Of a stretch of 64,000 bases of DNA, positions 51,031 to 61,176 are shown one piece after another. How positions within the stretch are numbered: the stretch's first letter is position 1; the number at the start of each line of letters is the position of its first letter. A program made the position numbers and the translations under genes. Under the pieces are notes generated by a model that saw nothing but the letters and a program-made list of their open reading frames with translations, did no database searches and was not told where the DNA came from. The stretch is from Prochlorococcus sp. MIT 1223 (GTDB lineage Bacteria; Cyanobacteriota; Cyanobacteriia; PCC-6307; Cyanobiaceae), in contig NZ_CP139303.1 in NCBI RefSeq assembly GCF_034092465.1, positions 1,268,865-1,332,864 of the forward strand, given 5' to 3'.

Positions 51031-53559
51031 TTATCGCTTACTTACATCACATGTTATTTCTACGGGCATTGGTTTTACTTTCCAAATTAAATCACAATAT
51101 TCTTTAATAGAACGATCAGATGAAAAGAACCCTGATCTTGCGGTATTCAATAATGCCATTCGGTTCCATTCTTTTTTATTATGCCAAGCTTTGTTAACGT
51201 TATCTTGTTCTTTAAGATAATCTGCAAAGTCTGCCATTACAAAAAATGGATCTTCTCCAGTTAATGAGTGAAGTATTGGACGGAATAGATCACTATCTCC
51301 ATTGCTAAATTGACCTACTTCAATTAACTTTATGACTTCTTGAAGTTCAGGACTTTTATTAATAAATGAACTAGCTTTATATCCATTATTTCTTAATTCC
51401 ATAATTTGACTTTCCGTATTACCGAAAAGAAAGAAATTCTCTGCACCAACTTTCTCTCTAATTTCTATATTCGCTCCGTCCAGAGTACCTATTGTTAAAG
51501 CACCATTCATTGCAAATTTCATATTTCCAGTACCAGATGCTTCTTTCCCAGCTGTAGATATTTGTTCAGACAGATCAGTCGCTGGATAAACTTGCTCGCC
51601 TAGCTTCACATTAAAATCAGGTAGGAAAATCACTCTTAATAACCCATCCATATCTGGATCGGCATTCACAACCTCAGCAATACCATTGATGAAACGAATC
51701 ATTAGTTTTGCCATAAAATATCCAGGAGCGGCTTTTCCTCCAAAAATGACTGTTCTGGGTGCAATATTTTTGGCTACCCCATTTTTTATACGAATATATT
51801 GAGCAATAATTTGAAGTGCATTTAGATGCTGGCGTTTGTATTGATGAATTCGTTTTACTTGAACATCAAACAAACTTGTTGGATCAACTAAAACTCCTGT
51901 TTGCCTATGGATGTAGCCCGAAAGTTGTTTTTTTGCAGATAGTTTTGTAGCTGCAAATTTTTCTATGAATCCTTCATCTTTTTCTTTCGATTCTAATTTA
52001 GACAATAGATCCATATTTTTTATCCAGTTTTCACCAATTTCTTGTTCCAGAAGACTCGTTAACTCTGGATTTGCCAAAGCCACCCAACGTCGAGGGGTAA
52101 CGCCATTGGTAACATTAGTAAATTTTTCAGGCCATAGTTGAGCAAATTCAGGAAGGAGTTGACGTTGAATAAGGTCAGAATGTAATGCTGCAACACCATT
52201 AATATGATGAGCACCAATAGTTGCAAGGTGAGCCATTCTTATAGCTTTGCCACCTTCTTCATCAATAATGGAAAGCTTTCTCAAGATCCCGTCATTTCCT
52301 GGATATTTCAGACGTACTTGCTGTAAAAACCTTTTATTGATTTCGTAAATGATTTCTAAGTGACGAGGCAATAAATCTTTGAATAAGCTTAAATCCCATT
52401 TCTCTAGAGCTTCCGGAAGCAATGTGTGATTTGTATATGCAACCGATTTGTTTGTAATCTCCCATGCCTTTTCCCATTCAAAGTGATGCTGATCTATTAA
52501 AAGCCTCATTAATTCTGCAACCGCAATTGCAGGATGAGTATCGTTTAATTGAACTGTCCAATGTTCTGGAAAGCTTTCAACTGAGAGGCCTCTTTTCTCA
52601 AGACTTCTGAGCATATCTTGCAAAGAACAACTTACAAAAAAATGTTGTTGCTTTAGACGAAGTCTCCTCCCCTCATCAGTTCCATCATTAGGGTATAAGA
52701 CCTTTGAAAGAGTTTCAGAGGCAACTTTTTCTTCTACAGCTCCATAGTAGTCTCCAATATTAAAAGCATAGAAATCAAAGCTTTCAGTTGCATCTGCTCT
52801 CCAGAGTCTGAGTCTGTCACAAGTGTTGACTTTGTAGCCAAGCACAGGGACATCATGAGGAACTCCAATTGCATGCTCTGAAGGGATCCATCTAGATCGA
52901 TAGTTTCCTTTCTCATCTATGTAATTATCTGTGTGTCCTCCAAACCCAACGAAACAAGATTCATCTGGCTGAGGAAGTTCCCAAGGCCATCCTCCTTTAA
53001 GCCATTTGTCAGTTACTTCGACTTGCCATCCATCACGTATAAGTTGATTGAAAATTCCAAATTCATAGCGAATTCCATAACCTATAGCTGGTATTTGCAA
53101 GCTTGCTAGTGATTCCATATAGCAAGCCGCTAAACGTCCTAATCCACCATTACCTAATCCAGGTTCTTCTTCAACTTCAAGAATATGAGATAGAGATTCA
53201 ATGCCAAATCGTTTTAATGCCTCTTCTGCTTCTTGTTTAATTCCAAGGTTTAGAAGATTATTATTTAATTGAGGACCGATTAAAAATTCAGCTGATAAAT
53301 AAGCAACAGTTTTTTGGGGTTTTTCTCTTATAGCTTCTTGACTGGCTAAATATCTAGTCATTAATCTGTCTCTTACTGCATAGCTAAGAGCCATATATAG
53401 GTCTCTTAAACTTGCAGTTGTTGCAAGTTTGCCAAGAGTAAAGAAAAGATGTTCTGTCATCCCATCAAATACACCATCGGCATCAACGCCTGCTCTTTCG
53501 GGGTATGCGTAACAGCCAGGGGTTGGCAGACGCAGATCTAATGGCTGTGAGCTGCTCAT
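51031..53559 (-). CDS. glgP: Glycogen phosphorylase
   Basis: GlgP releases glucose 1-phosphate from glycogen, the night-time carbon reserve. The 842-residue protein shows KTVAYLSAEFLIGPQLNNNL near residue 80, EPGLGNGGLGRLAACYMESL near 130, NDTHPAIAVAELMR near 345, and the pyridoxal phosphate site EASGTGNMKFAMNGALTIGTLDGANIEI with its Lys near 685. These are complete and typical. No regulatory extension like that of animal enzymes is seen. It converges on the two small unknown genes. Confidence 0.98.
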   Translation of the reverse strand: MSSSQPLDLRLPTPGCYAYPERAGVDADGVFDGMTEHLFFTLGKLATTASLRDLYMALSYAVRDRLMTRYLASQEAIREKPQKTVAYLSAEFLIGPQLNNNLLNLGIKQEAEEALKRFGIESLSHILEVEEEPGLGNGGLGRLAACYMESLASLQIPAIGYGIRYEFGIFNQLIRDGWQVEVTDKWLKGGWPWELPQPDESCFVGFGGHTDNYIDEKGNYRSRWIPSEHAIGVPHDVPVLGYKVNTCDRLRLWRADATESFDFYAFNIGDYYGAVEEKVASETLSKVLYPNDGTDEGRRLRLKQQHFFVSCSLQDMLRSLEKRGLSVESFPEHWTVQLNDTHPAIAVAELMRLLIDQHHFEWEKAWEITNKSVAYTNHTLLPEALEKWDLSLFKDLLPRHLEIIYEINKRFLQQVRLKYPGNDGILRKLSIIDEEGGKAIRMAHLATIGAHHINGVAALHSDLIQRQLLPEFAQLWPEKFTNVTNGVTPRRWVALANPELTSLLEQEIGENWIKNMDLLSKLESKEKDEGFIEKFAATKLSAKKQLSGYIHRQTGVLVDPTSLFDVQVKRIHQYKRQHLNALQIIAQYIRIKNGVAKNIAPRTVIFGGKAAPGYFMAKLMIRFINGIAEVVNADPDMDGLLRVIFLPDFNVKLGEQVYPATDLSEQISTAGKEASGTGNMKFAMNGALTIGTLDGANIEIREKVGAENFFLFGNTESQIMELRNNGYKASSFINKSPELQEVIKLIEVGQFSNGDSDLFRPILHSLTGEDPFFVMADFADYLKEQDNVNKAWHNKKEWNRMALLNTARSGFFSSDRSIKEYCDLIWKVKPMPVEITCDVSKR

Positions 53560-53719
53560 TTGAACGATTTATAGGGTTGTAGGTTAATCCTGGTTCAATA
53601 GTTAAGAACTCAGTAACTTCAGATCCACACCTGTCAAAGAACTTTTCTTAATGAGTACAAATCTTAAATAGTTGGTTCTTGGTCATTTATCTTTCTATAT
53701 GTATGGTCCATAAAAAGTT

Positions 53720-55099
53720 TTGGAATTTTTCTTATCTCCCCTTTTCTCTGTTTTAAGTACACATGATGTTGAGGTAGCTGAAACACTGATTGGAGTCATT
53801 AATTTTTTACTTATTTTTGTTGCTGCAAGGACTTTGGCAGAGATTTTGGTCAGGTTGAGTTTGCCTACGATTGTTGGTGAACTTCTTGCTGGGGTATTAA
53901 TTGGTGCCTCTGGTTTGCATTTGCTTTTACCGCCAAGTGCACATGCTGAATTAAATACAGGGTTTGTAAATGTGATTAGTGCTTTGGCTTCTATCCCAAG
54001 AGAAGCTGTACCTGATTTGTATTTTGAAACCTTCCCATCATTGCAAGCTGTCGCAACACTGGGTCTTTATGCACTCCTATTCCTAACAGGTCTTGAGAGT
54101 GAGTTAGAGGAATTAGTTGCTGTTGGAGCTCAGGCGTTTACCGTTGCTATGGCTGGAGTTATTTTGCCATTTGCATTTGGAACCTTTGGGTTAATGTTTA
54201 TTTTTAATGTGGATATTATTCCTGCAATCTTTGCAGGAGCATCTATGACTGCTACAAGTATTGGCATCACTGCGAGTGTTTTTGGAGAATTAGGTTATCT
54301 CAAAACCAGAGAAGGTCAGATCGTAATAGGAGCAGCAGTTCTTGATGACATTTTGGGAATTGTTATTCTTGCAGTTGTAGTAGCTCTAGCGGCTGGAGGC
54401 ACTTTACAAATTAGCCCGATAGTCAAATTAGTAGTAGCTGCAACAGTATTTGTGATTGCTGCAATTGCCTTAAGTAGAACAGCAGCCCCAGCTTTTGATG
54501 CGTTATTAGAGAGATTAAAGGCTCCTGGTGCAGTAGTAGTAGCTTCCTTTGTGATATTGGTTCTTAGTTGTTTTGTGGCTACTGCGATTGGATTGGAAGC
54601 AGCATTGGGAGCTTTTGCTGCAGGTTTGATTTTGAGTAGTTCGAAGAACAATCATGCAATACAGCAATCAGTTCTTCCGCTGGTTTCCCTTTTCGCAACA
54701 ATTTTCTTTGTTTTAGTTGGTGCAGGTATGGATCTTTCTGTTATCAATCCATTAGATCCAAGCAGTAGATCAGCGCTTGTCGTTGCAGGCTTTTTATTAA
54801 TTGTTGCAATTATTGGAAAGATCGCAGCTGGATGGTCTTTTGTTAGTGATAAGCCCACAAATAGACTTGTAGTTGGATTAGGCATGATGCCCCGTGGAGA
54901 AGTTGGTTTAATTTTCTTGGGACTTGGTACTAGTGCTGGCTTGCTTACTCCTTCTCTAGAAGCTGCAATATTGTTAATGGTTATCGGCACTACCTTTCTT
55001 GCGCCTATTCTTCTGCGTTTAGTGCTTAAAGATAAACCACCCGGAGGAGATAATTCTATTCCTGATGATGTTGCGGCAAATCCAGTTGGATTGATCTAA
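53720..55099 (+). CDS. Cation:proton antiporter (CPA2/Kef-NapA type)
   Basis: A 459-residue membrane protein with about 12-13 hydrophobic segments. The ion-binding region is VLDDILGIVILAVVVALAAGG near residue 207, with the paired Asp residues of the CPA2 group. PTIVGELLAGVLIGASGL near 49 and FLGLGTSAGLL near 397 are also typical. It most resembles NapA-like Na+/H+ antiporters of cyanobacteria, which extrude Na+ or balance K+. A C-terminal TrkA-N domain, as in KefB, is absent. The start is a TTG at 53720; the conserved part begins later, so it is uncertain. Confidence 0.88.
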   Translation: MEFFLSPLFSVLSTHDVEVAETLIGVINFLLIFVAARTLAEILVRLSLPTIVGELLAGVLIGASGLHLLLPPSAHAELNTGFVNVISALASIPREAVPDLYFETFPSLQAVATLGLYALLFLTGLESELEELVAVGAQAFTVAMAGVILPFAFGTFGLMFIFNVDIIPAIFAGASMTATSIGITASVFGELGYLKTREGQIVIGAAVLDDILGIVILAVVVALAAGGTLQISPIVKLVVAATVFVIAAIALSRTAAPAFDALLERLKAPGAVVVASFVILVLSCFVATAIGLEAALGAFAAGLILSSSKNNHAIQQSVLPLVSLFATIFFVLVGAGMDLSVINPLDPSSRSALVVAGFLLIVAIIGKIAAGWSFVSDKPTNRLVVGLGMMPRGEVGLIFLGLGTSAGLLTPSLEAAILLMVIGTTFLAPILLRLVLKDKPPGGDNSIPDDVAANPVGLI

Positions 55100-55237
55100 T
55101 AATTCATTATCAGGTTTTATTTCTTGTTTTAAATTTTAGGATTAGGGATATCCCTTCTTAAATTGTTGATGAGTTCTACAAAAGTCTGCTTAACATCAGT
55201 TTTGAATAAGCGGATCTAGTCTTTGATCACTTTTGGC

Positions 55238-56134
55238 ATGCCTGAAACTAGTTGCTATTGGAGATACTTAGATCACACAGTCTTCGGTCTTAGTAATTCC
55301 GATACCTATCGATCATCCGCAAATTCATCTCTTTCAAGACCTGCGATTCTTCTTATTCATGGATTCGGCGCTTCAACTGACCATTGGAGGTATAACATTC
55401 CAGTCCTTTCAAATTCTTATGAAGTACACGCGATAGATCTGCTTGGTTTTGGAAAGAGTGCCAAACCGAAAGGTTTGAAATATGGTGGACCTTTATGGAG
55501 AGATCAAGTAGTTGCTTATGTAAATGAAAAAATTGGAAGACCCACTGTTTTAGTAGGGAATTCTTTGGGAGGTTATGCAGCTTTAGCAGCTGGCTCTGCA
55601 TTAGGTTCTGAATCTGCAGGAGTTGTTTTATTAAATGCAGCAGGAAGATTTAGTGAAGAAAATCAATCATCTAATAGCTTGATTAGTAAATTAACGAAAT
55701 TTCTTGGAACTGGCTTATTACGAGATCCTTTGGTTCAACGATTAATTTTTGAGAATTTAAGAAGACCAGCAACAATAAGAAGGACATTAAATCAAGTTTA
55801 TATTGATAAAAAAAATGTTAATGATGAGCTAGTTGAAGCAATAAGGAAGCCATCTTTAGACCCAGGCGCATTTGGCGTTTTTAGAAGTGTATTTGAGCCA
55901 GGAGGACCACCAGGAAAACCTCTTGATGAGTTATTTGAGCAATTGCAATCTCCACTTTTATTACTTTGGGGCAATCGAGATCCTTGGATGAATGCACCTG
56001 GTAAAAGAGCTACTTTCCGACGTTATTCTCCAGAGGCGACTACTGAGGTTGTATTAGATGCAGGTCATTGTCCTCATGATGAAGTGCCTGAGCAGGTTAA
56101 TGATGCTCTTCTTAAGTGGCTAAAAGAACTCTGA
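55238..56134 (+). CDS. Alpha/beta hydrolase
   Basis: A 298-residue hydrolase with LLIHGFGASTDHWR near residue 39, the nucleophile elbow GNSLGGYAALA near 112, WGNRDPWM near 247, and GHCPHDE with the catalytic His near 280. The motifs are close to those of the protein at 23259-24173, so they are likely paralogues. Plastid relatives dephytylate chlorophyll breakdown products, which is one possible role; substrate not known. I chose the ATG at 55238 over a TTG five codons upstream. Confidence 0.83.
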   Translation: MPETSCYWRYLDHTVFGLSNSDTYRSSANSSLSRPAILLIHGFGASTDHWRYNIPVLSNSYEVHAIDLLGFGKSAKPKGLKYGGPLWRDQVVAYVNEKIGRPTVLVGNSLGGYAALAAGSALGSESAGVVLLNAAGRFSEENQSSNSLISKLTKFLGTGLLRDPLVQRLIFENLRRPATIRRTLNQVYIDKKNVNDELVEAIRKPSLDPGAFGVFRSVFEPGGPPGKPLDELFEQLQSPLLLLWGNRDPWMNAPGKRATFRRYSPEATTEVVLDAGHCPHDEVPEQVNDALLKWLKEL

Positions 56135-56159
56135 GGTTGTTATAAATCACATTTTTTAT

Positions 56160-57014
56160 ATGAATAGTCAATTGATTAGGAAGTTATCTCCTTACCATCA
56201 TTGGGAGTATAAGAATTTGGAGACAGGTGACCTTTTAAGAATTGTCCCTGAAAGAGGTGGCTTGATTACTCAATGGATATGTAATAAAAAAGAAATCCTT
56301 TATTTAGATCAAGAGCGTTTTAAATCATTTAATAAAAGTGTTCGTGGAGGTATACCTGTCCTCTTCCCTATCTGTGGAAGCTTGCCTAAAGATCTTTTGC
56401 GATTACCTCAAGGTGATTTTTTAATTAAGCAGCATGGTTTTGCAAGAGATATTCCATGGGAAATACATTCTCTTGATGATCAAAAAGGTATTTCTTTGAA
56501 TTTGTCTGACACTGAAGCAACCAGGAAGCTTTTCCCATTTAAATTTTTGATTGAGATGAAAGTTAGGCTTCAAGAAAACGCTTTGGATATAAAAATTATT
56601 GTCCATAATCGTGGAGAAGAAAATATGCCTTATTCAATTGGTCTGCATCCTTATTTTAAGGTAAGTGATTTGTCCAATGTTTCTTTTAGAGGATTGGCTG
56701 AGACTTGTACCAATCATTTTGATATGTCTATAAATTCTACAAGGGTTCAATTAGAAGAAATTTCATCAGGTATTGACTTCATTACAACAACAACAGGACC
56801 TGTCTCATTTATTGACTTGGAGACTAATCAATCTATTGAAATGCAAAATAAATCTCCTATGGATTTAGCTGTTATTTGGACTGACCCTCCAAGAAAAATG
56901 ATTTGCATGGAGCCTTGGACTAGTCCAAGGGAATCTTTGATCAATGGAAATAGAAGGTTAGTTCTAGAACCTGGATGTCTCCATTCTTTTGCTTCTAAGT
57001 TCGTTTCTAATTGA
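56160..57014 (+). CDS. Aldose 1-epimerase / hexose-6-phosphate mutarotase-like protein
   Basis: A galactose-mutarotase-fold protein of 284 residues. Conserved parts are RGGIPVLFPICGSLP near residue 62, QHGFARDIPW near 90, YSIGLHPYFKV near 159 with the active-site His, and a Glu in the region LVLEPGCLHSF near the end. The RGG-PVLFP start is typical of the YeaD-like group that acts on sugar phosphates. It follows the hydrolase gene by 25 bases on the same strand. Confidence 0.85.
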   Translation: MNSQLIRKLSPYHHWEYKNLETGDLLRIVPERGGLITQWICNKKEILYLDQERFKSFNKSVRGGIPVLFPICGSLPKDLLRLPQGDFLIKQHGFARDIPWEIHSLDDQKGISLNLSDTEATRKLFPFKFLIEMKVRLQENALDIKIIVHNRGEENMPYSIGLHPYFKVSDLSNVSFRGLAETCTNHFDMSINSTRVQLEEISSGIDFITTTTGPVSFIDLETNQSIEMQNKSPMDLAVIWTDPPRKMICMEPWTSPRESLINGNRRLVLEPGCLHSFASKFVSN

Positions 57015-57081
57015 TCAATTCTTATCTTCTAGGAAGTTGATGATGTAATTTGCTTTAAATTAAAGATCAGTTCTTATTGAT

Positions 57082-58260
57082 ATGAGAGCCAATGTTTCAT
57101 CGACAAATGCTGTCAATGTAAGTGACCTGCGTCTGTTGGCTAAGCGGCGCCTACCTCAAATGGTTTTTGATTATATAGATAGTGGAGCGGATAGAGAGCA
57201 GACATTGTCAGATAATTGCACTGCATATAATCAAATTTTATTTAGGCCAAGATGTGCCGTATCAACACCAAATTGTGATCTATCCATTTCGGTTTTGGAT
57301 CAGAGTTTCAAGTTGCCTTTCATTCTTGCTCCAGTAGGAAGTAGTCGAATGTTTTTCCCTAAAGGTGAAGTGGTTGCAGCTCGTGAAGCTGGAATAGCAG
57401 GAACTGGCTATTCTCTTTCAACTTTATCTGGATGCAGATTAGAGGACGTAAAAGAGGCAACAAATTGTCCAGCTTGGTATCAGCTTTATTTACTAGGAGG
57501 CAGAGATGTTGCCCTTAAAACTATTGAAAGAGCTAAGAAGGCAGGTTTTTCAGCGATTGTTGTCACTATAGATACCCCAGTTTCTGGATTAAGAGAACGT
57601 GATGTAAGGAATGGGACCAAAGAATTGTTATCTATGAACCCTCTTGTGATGCTTCCTTATATTGCTCAAATGTTAGTCAAACCTTGTTGGTTAACTGAGT
57701 GGTTGGGAGATGGAGGTTTAATGAGTTTTCCCAATGTGCAATTAGAAAATGGACCTATGGGTTATACCGAGATTGGACCAGCCTTGGAACAATCGGTCGT
57801 AACTTGGGAAGATCTGAAATGGATCAAAGATGCATGGGGAGGAAAAATAATTGTTAAGGGAGTGCATATCGGAGACGATGCACGAAAAGCTATTGATTAT
57901 GGTGCAGATTCAATAGTTGTTTCTAATCATGGTGCAAGACAACTTGATAGTGTCGCACCTACAATTAGGGTTCTTCCTGAGATAGTTAGAGCAGCAAATA
58001 ATGAGATAGATGTTCTTTTGGATGGAGGAATTCGTCGAGGAAGTGATGTAATTAAAGCGCTTTGTTTAGGAGCTAAAGGTGTTTTAATTGGGAGAGCATA
58101 TGCCTATGGACTTGCAGCCGCTGGTGGCCCTGGCGTGGCAAGATCGATAGAGATTCTACGTTCAGATATTTTGCGCACTATGAAATTACTTGGTTGTGAT
58201 TCAGTTAGTAAATTAGATCCTTCATTTGTTACTCTTCCAGATGAATGGGGTTATAATTAA
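57082..58260 (+). CDS. FMN-dependent alpha-hydroxy acid oxidase
   Basis: A 392-residue TIM-barrel flavoenzyme of the glycolate/lactate oxidase and LldD family. The FMN and substrate residues appear as FDYIDSGADRE near 30, LAPVGSSRMFFPKGE near 83, AWYQLYLLGGRD near 130, IVVSNHGARQLD near 278 (catalytic His), and DGGIRRGSDVIKALCLGAKGVLIGR near 314. It could use glycolate, lactate or another 2-hydroxy acid; the motifs do not decide. It is followed after 39 bases by a DUF1537 kinase, which acts on four-carbon sugar acids in other bacteria, so a shared substrate is possible. Confidence 0.9.
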   Translation: MRANVSSTNAVNVSDLRLLAKRRLPQMVFDYIDSGADREQTLSDNCTAYNQILFRPRCAVSTPNCDLSISVLDQSFKLPFILAPVGSSRMFFPKGEVVAAREAGIAGTGYSLSTLSGCRLEDVKEATNCPAWYQLYLLGGRDVALKTIERAKKAGFSAIVVTIDTPVSGLRERDVRNGTKELLSMNPLVMLPYIAQMLVKPCWLTEWLGDGGLMSFPNVQLENGPMGYTEIGPALEQSVVTWEDLKWIKDAWGGKIIVKGVHIGDDARKAIDYGADSIVVSNHGARQLDSVAPTIRVLPEIVRAANNEIDVLLDGGIRRGSDVIKALCLGAKGVLIGRAYAYGLAAAGGPGVARSIEILRSDILRTMKLLGCDSVSKLDPSFVTLPDEWGYN

Positions 58261-58299
58261 AATAGAATATTGAGAGTCAATTAAAAATAAAAGGTATCA

Positions 58300-59658
58300 A
58301 TGAAAATAATTGTATTTGATGATGATCCTACTGGATCTCAGTCAGTTTATGGATGCCCATTATTATTGAAATTTGATGAAGAAATACTTAGCGAAGGTAT
58401 ATTAGATCATTCTAAATTACTTTTCTTATTAACTAATACAAGGTCTATGTCGGCTAGTAAAGCAGAAGACAGAACCCGACAAATTTGCAAATCTTTCTAT
58501 AAAGCTGCATATAAAAATCTAGATTTTAGAAAAGTTTTATTTATTAGTAGAGGTGATTCAACATTAAGAGGACATGGAGTAATTGAACCTAATGTTATTA
58601 ATCAAGAGTTAGGACCTTTTGATGCAACTTTCCATGTGCCAGCATTTTTAGATGGAGGAAGAACAACCGTTGATGGAGAGCATTTATTGAATGGTTCCCC
58701 AGTTCATCTAAGTTCTTTTGCGAATGATCAAGTATTTGGCTATTCCACTAGCTATTTACCTGATTGGCTTGAAGAAAAAAGTGGCGGGAAAATACTTTCA
58801 AGTAATGTATTGAGATTGTCATGTGAACAATTAAATGCTGCTATTCAGAGTAGTAAAGGTATGGATAATCTCATTCAATTCTTAAAGAAATTATCTAATA
58901 ATTCTTTAGTTGTTGTCGATGCAGAAAAATCAACTCAATTAAAGATATTTGCGAAGGCAGTTATTGAATTAATGAACGAGAAAAGGTTTCTTTTTCGATC
59001 GGCTGCAAGCTTAATTAGCGCATTAGCTGATTTGCCAGTAAATCCTATGAATCAATCTGAATTCTCTTCTTTAAGACTAAAAAGGAATAGATCTAATTTA
59101 AAAGGATTAATTATGGTTGGATCTCATGTTGAATTGGCAGATAAACAATTAGATTTTTTGCTAAAAGACTCTGGCTGTAAAGGAGTTGAGTTGCCTGTAA
59201 AGGAGATCGCTCGTGCTTTAGATAGTCCTTTATCTCAAGTGTTATTACGTGATTTAAAAGAACTTTATTTATCTCAATTAGATAACATTATAGAGTCTGG
59301 AAAAACTCCAGTTATATATACAAGTAGGGGAGAGATTGATTTCCCTTCGGTTTCAAAAAGAATGCTTTTTGGTATTCAATTAGCAGAGCTAATGGCTAAT
59401 TTGGTTGCAAGACTTTTACCTCGAATAGGATACGTAATAAGTAAAGGAGGTATTACAACGCAAGTCTTTCTTGAGAAAGGATTGAATTTAGGTATGGTTG
59501 AATTAAAAGGTCAAATTTTGCCTGGATTATCAGTTGTTTGTCCCTATAAGAAAAATAGTAATAGCCAAATTCCTGTTATTACTTTTCCTGGGAATTTGGG
59601 AAACTCAGAAACATTATTAGAGTCTTGGAAGCTGATGGAAAATATGATCAAAGACTGA
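58300..59658 (+). CDS. Four-carbon acid sugar kinase family protein (DUF1537)
   Basis: A 452-residue protein of the OtnK/DUF1537 type. The substrate domain starts with IVFDDDPTGSQSVYGCPLL and contains FISRGDSTLRGHGVIEPN and VPAFLDGGRTTVDGEHLL. The nucleotide-binding domain in the last 200 residues has MVGSH and ISKGGITTQVFLEKGL near 383, the Gly-rich ATP loop. Characterised members phosphorylate 2-oxo-tetronates or other sugar acids. The DDPTGSQ variant here is the branch common in cyanobacteria and proteobacteria with unknown substrate. It is next to a hydroxy-acid oxidase. Confidence 0.87.
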   Translation: MKIIVFDDDPTGSQSVYGCPLLLKFDEEILSEGILDHSKLLFLLTNTRSMSASKAEDRTRQICKSFYKAAYKNLDFRKVLFISRGDSTLRGHGVIEPNVINQELGPFDATFHVPAFLDGGRTTVDGEHLLNGSPVHLSSFANDQVFGYSTSYLPDWLEEKSGGKILSSNVLRLSCEQLNAAIQSSKGMDNLIQFLKKLSNNSLVVVDAEKSTQLKIFAKAVIELMNEKRFLFRSAASLISALADLPVNPMNQSEFSSLRLKRNRSNLKGLIMVGSHVELADKQLDFLLKDSGCKGVELPVKEIARALDSPLSQVLLRDLKELYLSQLDNIIESGKTPVIYTSRGEIDFPSVSKRMLFGIQLAELMANLVARLLPRIGYVISKGGITTQVFLEKGLNLGMVELKGQILPGLSVVCPYKKNSNSQIPVITFPGNLGNSETLLESWKLMENMIKD

Positions 59659-59671
59659 ACTTAATTATTAT

Positions 59672-61096
59672 TTAAAATCTACTAATAATAGACTCTGCAA
59701 AACCACTGCAACTTAAAGGTTCAACAGGAGGTTCTAAAAGGCGCGCTAAATCATAAGTCACTTGTTTGTCTGAAATGGACTTGCTTAGTCCATTTCTTAT
59801 TAGCTCAGCAGCCTCATTCCATCCCATATATTCCAACATCATTACACCACTTAAGATTACCGAACCTGGATTTATGCGATCCAGTCCGGCATGTTTTGGA
59901 GCTGTTCCATGGGTTGCCTCAAAAATCGCAGCGTTGTCACCTATGTTTGCGCCTGGGGCCATCCCCAGTCCTCCTACGATGGCTGCTGCTGCATCTGATA
60001 TGTAATCTCCGTTTAAGTTAAGCGTTGCCAGGATCGAGTACTCCTGAGGCCTTGTTTGAATTTGTTGAAAGATACTGTCTGCAATACGATCATCCACCAT
60101 TACCATTTTTCTCCATTTCCCGTTCCCGTGACTATTGCCAATATCTTTGACCACTGATTTAACTTCTTCGCAAATCATATTTTTTTTCTCATTGGTTAAA
60201 GAGTTGAAACCAGGGTCAATTTGTTTTGCATTCTCTTCGATGGTTAGTTCAGGATCATTTTCTAGGTTTCTTAGGATCCAACTTTCCCTTTCAGTAATAC
60301 ATACTTCTCGGAATTCATTCGTAGCTAATTCATATCCCCAATCGCGAAAAGCTCCTTCAGTAAATTTCATGATATTTCCTTTGTGCACAAGAGTTACATG
60401 ACGTTTGTTCTGATGTAGGCGAAGGGCGTGTTGAATTGCTCTTCGAATATGTCTTTGACTTCCAAATTTGCTTACTGGTTTAATCCCTATTGCAGATCCT
60501 CTTGAAATCTTTCTATTGGTTAGTTTTTTACTACCAGGAATTACCTTTGAATTTAAATGTTCAATGAGCTTGATCCCTTCAGGATCAATGTCTTCCCATT
60601 CGATTCCCATATAGATATCTTCTGTATTTTCTCTATAAACAATTACGTCTAAGTCTTCTGGTTTTTTATGTGGACTAGGTGTTCCTTGGAAATATCTACA
60701 AGGTCTAACGCAAGAATAAAGGTCAAAAACTTGCCTTAAGGCAACGTTTAGTGAGCGTATTCCTCCACCTACTGGAGTAGTAAGTGGTCCTTTAATAGCA
60801 ATTCCATATTTTCTAATTGCTTCAATAGTGTCTTCTGGAAGATATTGATAAGTGCCATATAAATCACACGCTTCATCTCCAGCATAGATTTTAAACCATT
60901 CAATTTTGCGTTCATTCCCATAGGCTTTTTTAATTGCCTCTTCTAAAACTTTTTGCGTTGCAGGCCAAATGTCAATGCCAGTACCATCTCCACGGATAAA
61001 TGGGATTATGGGATTGTCAGGAACTATTGGATTCCCATTCTTGAAACTTATTGCTGCTCCTTGGGTTGGAGCTATGAGTTTGTGGAATTGATTCAT
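59672..61096 (-). CDS. icd: Isocitrate dehydrogenase (NADP+)
   Basis: Icd makes 2-oxoglutarate, the carbon skeleton for ammonia assimilation and the nitrogen signal in cyanobacteria. The sequence holds PFIRGDGTGIDIW, PLTTPVGGGIRSLNVALRQ (substrate Ser and Arg), YRENTEDIYMGIEW, LVHKGNIMKFTEGAFRDW, and ATHGTAPKHAG. A cyanobacterial insert around residues 260-320 (ESWILRNLENDPELT and on) is present. I chose the ATG at 61096 (MNQFHKLIAPTQG); one five codons upstream is also possible. It is divergent from ho1. Confidence 0.97.
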   Translation of the reverse strand: MNQFHKLIAPTQGAAISFKNGNPIVPDNPIIPFIRGDGTGIDIWPATQKVLEEAIKKAYGNERKIEWFKIYAGDEACDLYGTYQYLPEDTIEAIRKYGIAIKGPLTTPVGGGIRSLNVALRQVFDLYSCVRPCRYFQGTPSPHKKPEDLDVIVYRENTEDIYMGIEWEDIDPEGIKLIEHLNSKVIPGSKKLTNRKISRGSAIGIKPVSKFGSQRHIRRAIQHALRLHQNKRHVTLVHKGNIMKFTEGAFRDWGYELATNEFREVCITERESWILRNLENDPELTIEENAKQIDPGFNSLTNEKKNMICEEVKSVVKDIGNSHGNGKWRKMVMVDDRIADSIFQQIQTRPQEYSILATLNLNGDYISDAAAAIVGGLGMAPGANIGDNAAIFEATHGTAPKHAGLDRINPGSVILSGVMMLEYMGWNEAAELIRNGLSKSISDKQVTYDLARLLEPPVEPLSCSGFAESIISRF

Positions 61097-61176
61097 AAAG
61101 TGCTTATTCACGATTAATAAATCACAAGATGAGCTTATGTCTTAGTGGTATGTTTCAGTCCTATGAACAAGTCCTG

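Noticed and set aside
54316-54990. Two open frames of about 110 residues opposite the antiporter gene
   Set aside because: Their Ala/Thr/Ile-rich sequences are the mirror of hydrophobic membrane codons on the other strand; not real genes.
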